From: Ichthyophonus hoferi
Taxonomy: Eukaryota > Opisthokonta > Ichthyosporea > Ichthyophonida > Ichthyophonidae
Length of the DNA stretch: 36,066 nt
NCBI GenBank assembly: GCA_002751075.1
Contig: NAOQ01000011.1
Coordinates: 314,283-350,348 of the forward strand
Direction: 5' to 3'
Shown: positions 34,501-36,066 of the stretch, in pieces
How the letters are laid out: every line of letters begins with the position of its first letter
Numbering within the stretch: the first letter of the stretch is position 1
Notes under the pieces: model-generated
The model's input: only the letters and a program-made list of their open reading frames with translations
Databases searched by the model: none
Told to the model about the DNA's origin: nothing
Position numbers and translations under genes: made by a program

Positions 34501-35632
34501 CCATCTATTAATCTATTTCTTAGCCTACAGGAGGCATCTGATAGGGAATGGGGCGATGATGTCACAGTCGTTAGTGGCGACATGCGTGATTGGAAGGCAC
34601 CAGAGAAGGTATGTATGCCCATTGGGTTATTTTATGTGTAACTCTAGGCTTATCTCTATTTATATCTTGGTCTATACATACATCTATCGCTATGTATACA
34701 ACGTAATATAGTCCAATATAATTATATTACCATGTTATATTGTACCATATCATACACTATCATATTGAGAGGTACTATACTACCTTCTATCATATATACC
34801 AATATACCACACCCACCTCCATACAGTGTGATATCCTAGTAAGTGAGTTACTAGGATCCTTTGGGGATAACGAGCTTTCACCTGAATGTCTTGATGGGGC
34901 CCAGGCCTTCCTGAAGGGTGCGTTGAAGCCTCGCTCTGTATATATTGGCTTGCTTGTTTGCTTGTTTGCTTGTTCTCTCCAATCTATTCATCTGTTTCTT
35001 TCTCTCTCTTCTCACCATTTGACCCTATCCTTTCTGTTGTGTGTTTCTGTCTTTCCTTTCTATCTATCTCTCTATATCTTTGTCTTTCTCGGTTTTTCTT
35101 ACTATTGGACTATTTTTTTTTTTTTCTCTTTTCTACCAATTTTTTTTTTCGTTATATAAACCCACTACTGCACATTACCCATTATTCTGGATTGTTTTAG
35201 GCAAATGATATCGGGTTGAAATAAGTATAACTCCATGTGCTTGGAAAGAAACGAGGCCCAGACCCTGTAGTACGACTGGTATAGTTGGTCAACCGGGTTA
35301 AAACGAGTTCTTTCCATGTAGAGACATTTTAGAATACGTAATGTATGCACACATATTATATGTTTATTGATGTGTGACGGTGTATTGATTAATACCGCGT
35401 ACAGAGAATTTAAAGGATTCTTACCAAGGAGAGAGATTTATTCGTGTATGTATTAAGCCAGCCTAGAGGCGGTTACCGTGGTTACCGTAGCACGTAGGCC
35501 TACTAAGAAGCAATACTTTATATTGATATGCGATCCTTACAGAGGATGGCATCAGTATTCCTTCCAGTTACACATCGTTTGTGTCGCCCCTTATGTCCTC
35601 CAAACTGCACAACGAGGTTAGAAATATCAAAG
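28571..35632 (+). CDS. PRMT5: PRMT5 (type II protein arginine methyltransferase), 14 exons, C-terminus outside window
   Basis: Exons: 28571-28784, 29699-29784, 30430-30561, 30671-30724, 31085-31125, 31332-31449, 32043-32138, 32360-32521, 32945-33022, 33327-33385, 33864-33986, 34524-34608, 34827-34917, 35543-35632. All have GT/AG borders and the phases join without conflict, giving 476 codons out of roughly 630 usual for the family. PRMT5 makes symmetric dimethylarginine on histones and Sm proteins; the fungal homologues are Skb1 and Hsl7. Exons 1-8 encode the TIM-barrel half ([35 protein letters not shown]). Exons 9-14 encode the catalytic core: [10 protein letters not shown] with the Phe typical of PRMT5, SAM motif [17 protein letters not shown], and the double-E loop [15 protein letters not shown]. 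Exon 14 reads [19 protein letters not shown]. All catalytic residues that I can check are present. No further exon was found between 35633 and the window end, so the beta-barrel and dimerisation part lies beyond. Confidence 0.95.
28876..28950. repeat. TA/TATG microsatellite in PRMT5 intron 1
   Basis: TA dinucleotides followed by ATAC/ATATGC-type units and a short A run, about 90 bases after the donor of exon 1. A T-rich run follows at 29007-29032. The rest of the 914-base intron is ordinary AT-rich sequence. Confidence 0.7.
32791..32940 (+). promoter_or_regulatory. Promoter-like cluster inside PRMT5 intron 8
   Basis: Within the 423-base intron, GATTGGC at 32791, CACGTGACC at 32818-32826, CCAATCA at 32837-32843, TATAAAA at 32910-32916 and GATTGGTC at 32933-32940 occur in order directly before exon 9. 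The set and order CACGTGACC, CCAATCA, TATA are those of the gene's own promoter. Whether it initiates transcription cannot be told from sequence. The first Met codon of exon 9 would open the frame of the catalytic domain. Confidence 0.35.
33134..33281. repeat. 32-base tandem repeat in PRMT5 intron 9
   Basis: Four full units and a partial fifth, starting at 33134, 33166, 33198, 33230 and 33262, exactly 32 bases apart. The unit begins ACCAATTATATTGCTATACT and ends with CGTATATAT. Units 3 and 4 are nearly identical; the first is the most diverged. The array makes up about half of the 304-base intron. Confidence 0.95.
34137..34176. repeat. ACATAT/ACAC microsatellite in PRMT5 intron 11
   Basis: Short run of TATACATATACACACACATA-like units in the 537-base intron between exons 33864-33986 and 34524-34608. 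It has no coding meaning. Confidence 0.6.
34918..35542. other. PRMT5 intron 13 with long pyrimidine-rich tract
   Basis: The 625-base intron begins with GTGCGT and holds a T/C-rich region at about 34940-35155, including CTTGTTTG and TTTCT units and two T runs. This is followed by ordinary sequence and GGTTACCGTGGTTACCGT at about 35472-35489. No exon was recognised inside. Confidence 0.6.
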
Positions 35633-36066
35633 GTATGCTTGTTACAATGATAAAAAATACATTAGTTTATTAAAAAGACCAGGATATAATCGCGTATTAA
35701 AATAATATATATCTATTGGTTTATGATCCTTAGTAAAAGCAATCACACTTTAAAGTAGGCCAAGGGGCCGCCCTTCCCTCCTATTAAATATTTTTCTTTT
35801 TATTCTAGCTCTTCTATTTCTTTTCTGGTTACTTTCCTATGTTGCCATGATTAATATTGACGGAGATAGGCCCAGAGTGGCCCATTGCAAACAGGTTTGA
35901 CTGGGGCGGGGCTAAGTAAATTGTCTCTATCTTCCCCCTTCCTACTAGGACAATGTCCTTAATGCCTCTTCTCTAACACCCCTCTAGGTTACCACGGTTA
36001 CCATGACCATTGCAACCCCGAGATCTGCTAAGAATTTTCAACATTAATTTACAGTTGCTAAGACAA
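35633..36066. other. PRMT5 intron 14, partial
   Basis: It begins with a GTATGC donor after exon 14. Several possible AG acceptors occur (after CTTTTTATTCTAG, CCTACTAG and CCCCTCTAG), but none of the following sequence reads as the expected PRMT5 continuation, so the next exon is presumably outside the window. GGTTACCACGGTTACC lies at about 35987-36002. Confidence 0.55.

Noticed and set aside
34740-35159. Open frame of 139 codons read straight through
   Set aside because: Only the part at 34827-34917 is PRMT5 exon 13; the remainder is pyrimidine-rich intron.
35808-35893. Open stretch with AG and CAG|GT borders as PRMT5 exon 15
   Set aside because: The frame that joins exon 14 reads as a hydrophobic stretch unlike the expected PRMT5 sequence after NEVR.

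Overview
The window looks like nuclear DNA of an AT-rich, intron-bearing eukaryote. A single-exon protein with a Pcl/PHO80-type cyclin box points to a fungus, probably an early-diverging one, but this is inference. Promoters appear to be built from CCAAT boxes (ATTGG on one strand) plus a TATA box.

Layout. (1) About 553-10045, minus strand, running off the left edge: a large multi-exon gene for a WD40-repeat protein. Its head carries an acidic serine-rich tract, an RxxRIxxNxxxxxxLGL-like motif and an RRSAR motif, which recall the WDR76/CMR1 family. I place 13 exons by splice sites and reading phase. Many of its introns carry their own A+T tandem repeat array, each with a different unit. (2) About 10.4-20.8 kb: a gene desert with two ancient tandem duplications and a few degraded coding-like tracts. 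(3) 21024-23094, plus strand: an apparently intronless secreted protein with a signal peptide, a Thr-rich mucin-like repeat (interrupted by a 400-N assembly gap), two Fn3-like modules and a ricin-B-like beta-trefoil C-terminus. (4) 25647-26420, plus strand: an intronless Pcl-type cyclin. (5) 28571 to beyond the right edge, plus strand: PRMT5 (Skb1/Hsl7 type protein arginine methyltransferase), with 14 exons placed in the window. It covers the TIM-barrel N-terminus, the SAM-binding motifs and the double-E loop; the C-terminal beta-barrel lies outside.

The two flanking genes are intron-rich with tandem arrays in their introns. The middle 18 kb has two intronless genes and almost no tandem arrays of that kind. 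There is no evident operon-like or pathway link between the genes, although PRMT5/Hsl7, a G1-type cyclin and a WDR76-like protein are all tied to the cell cycle in other organisms. I did not find an obvious new multi-gene system. The best leads are the intron-specific arrays, a promoter-like cluster inside a PRMT5 intron just before the catalytic domain, and the unusual secreted protein.
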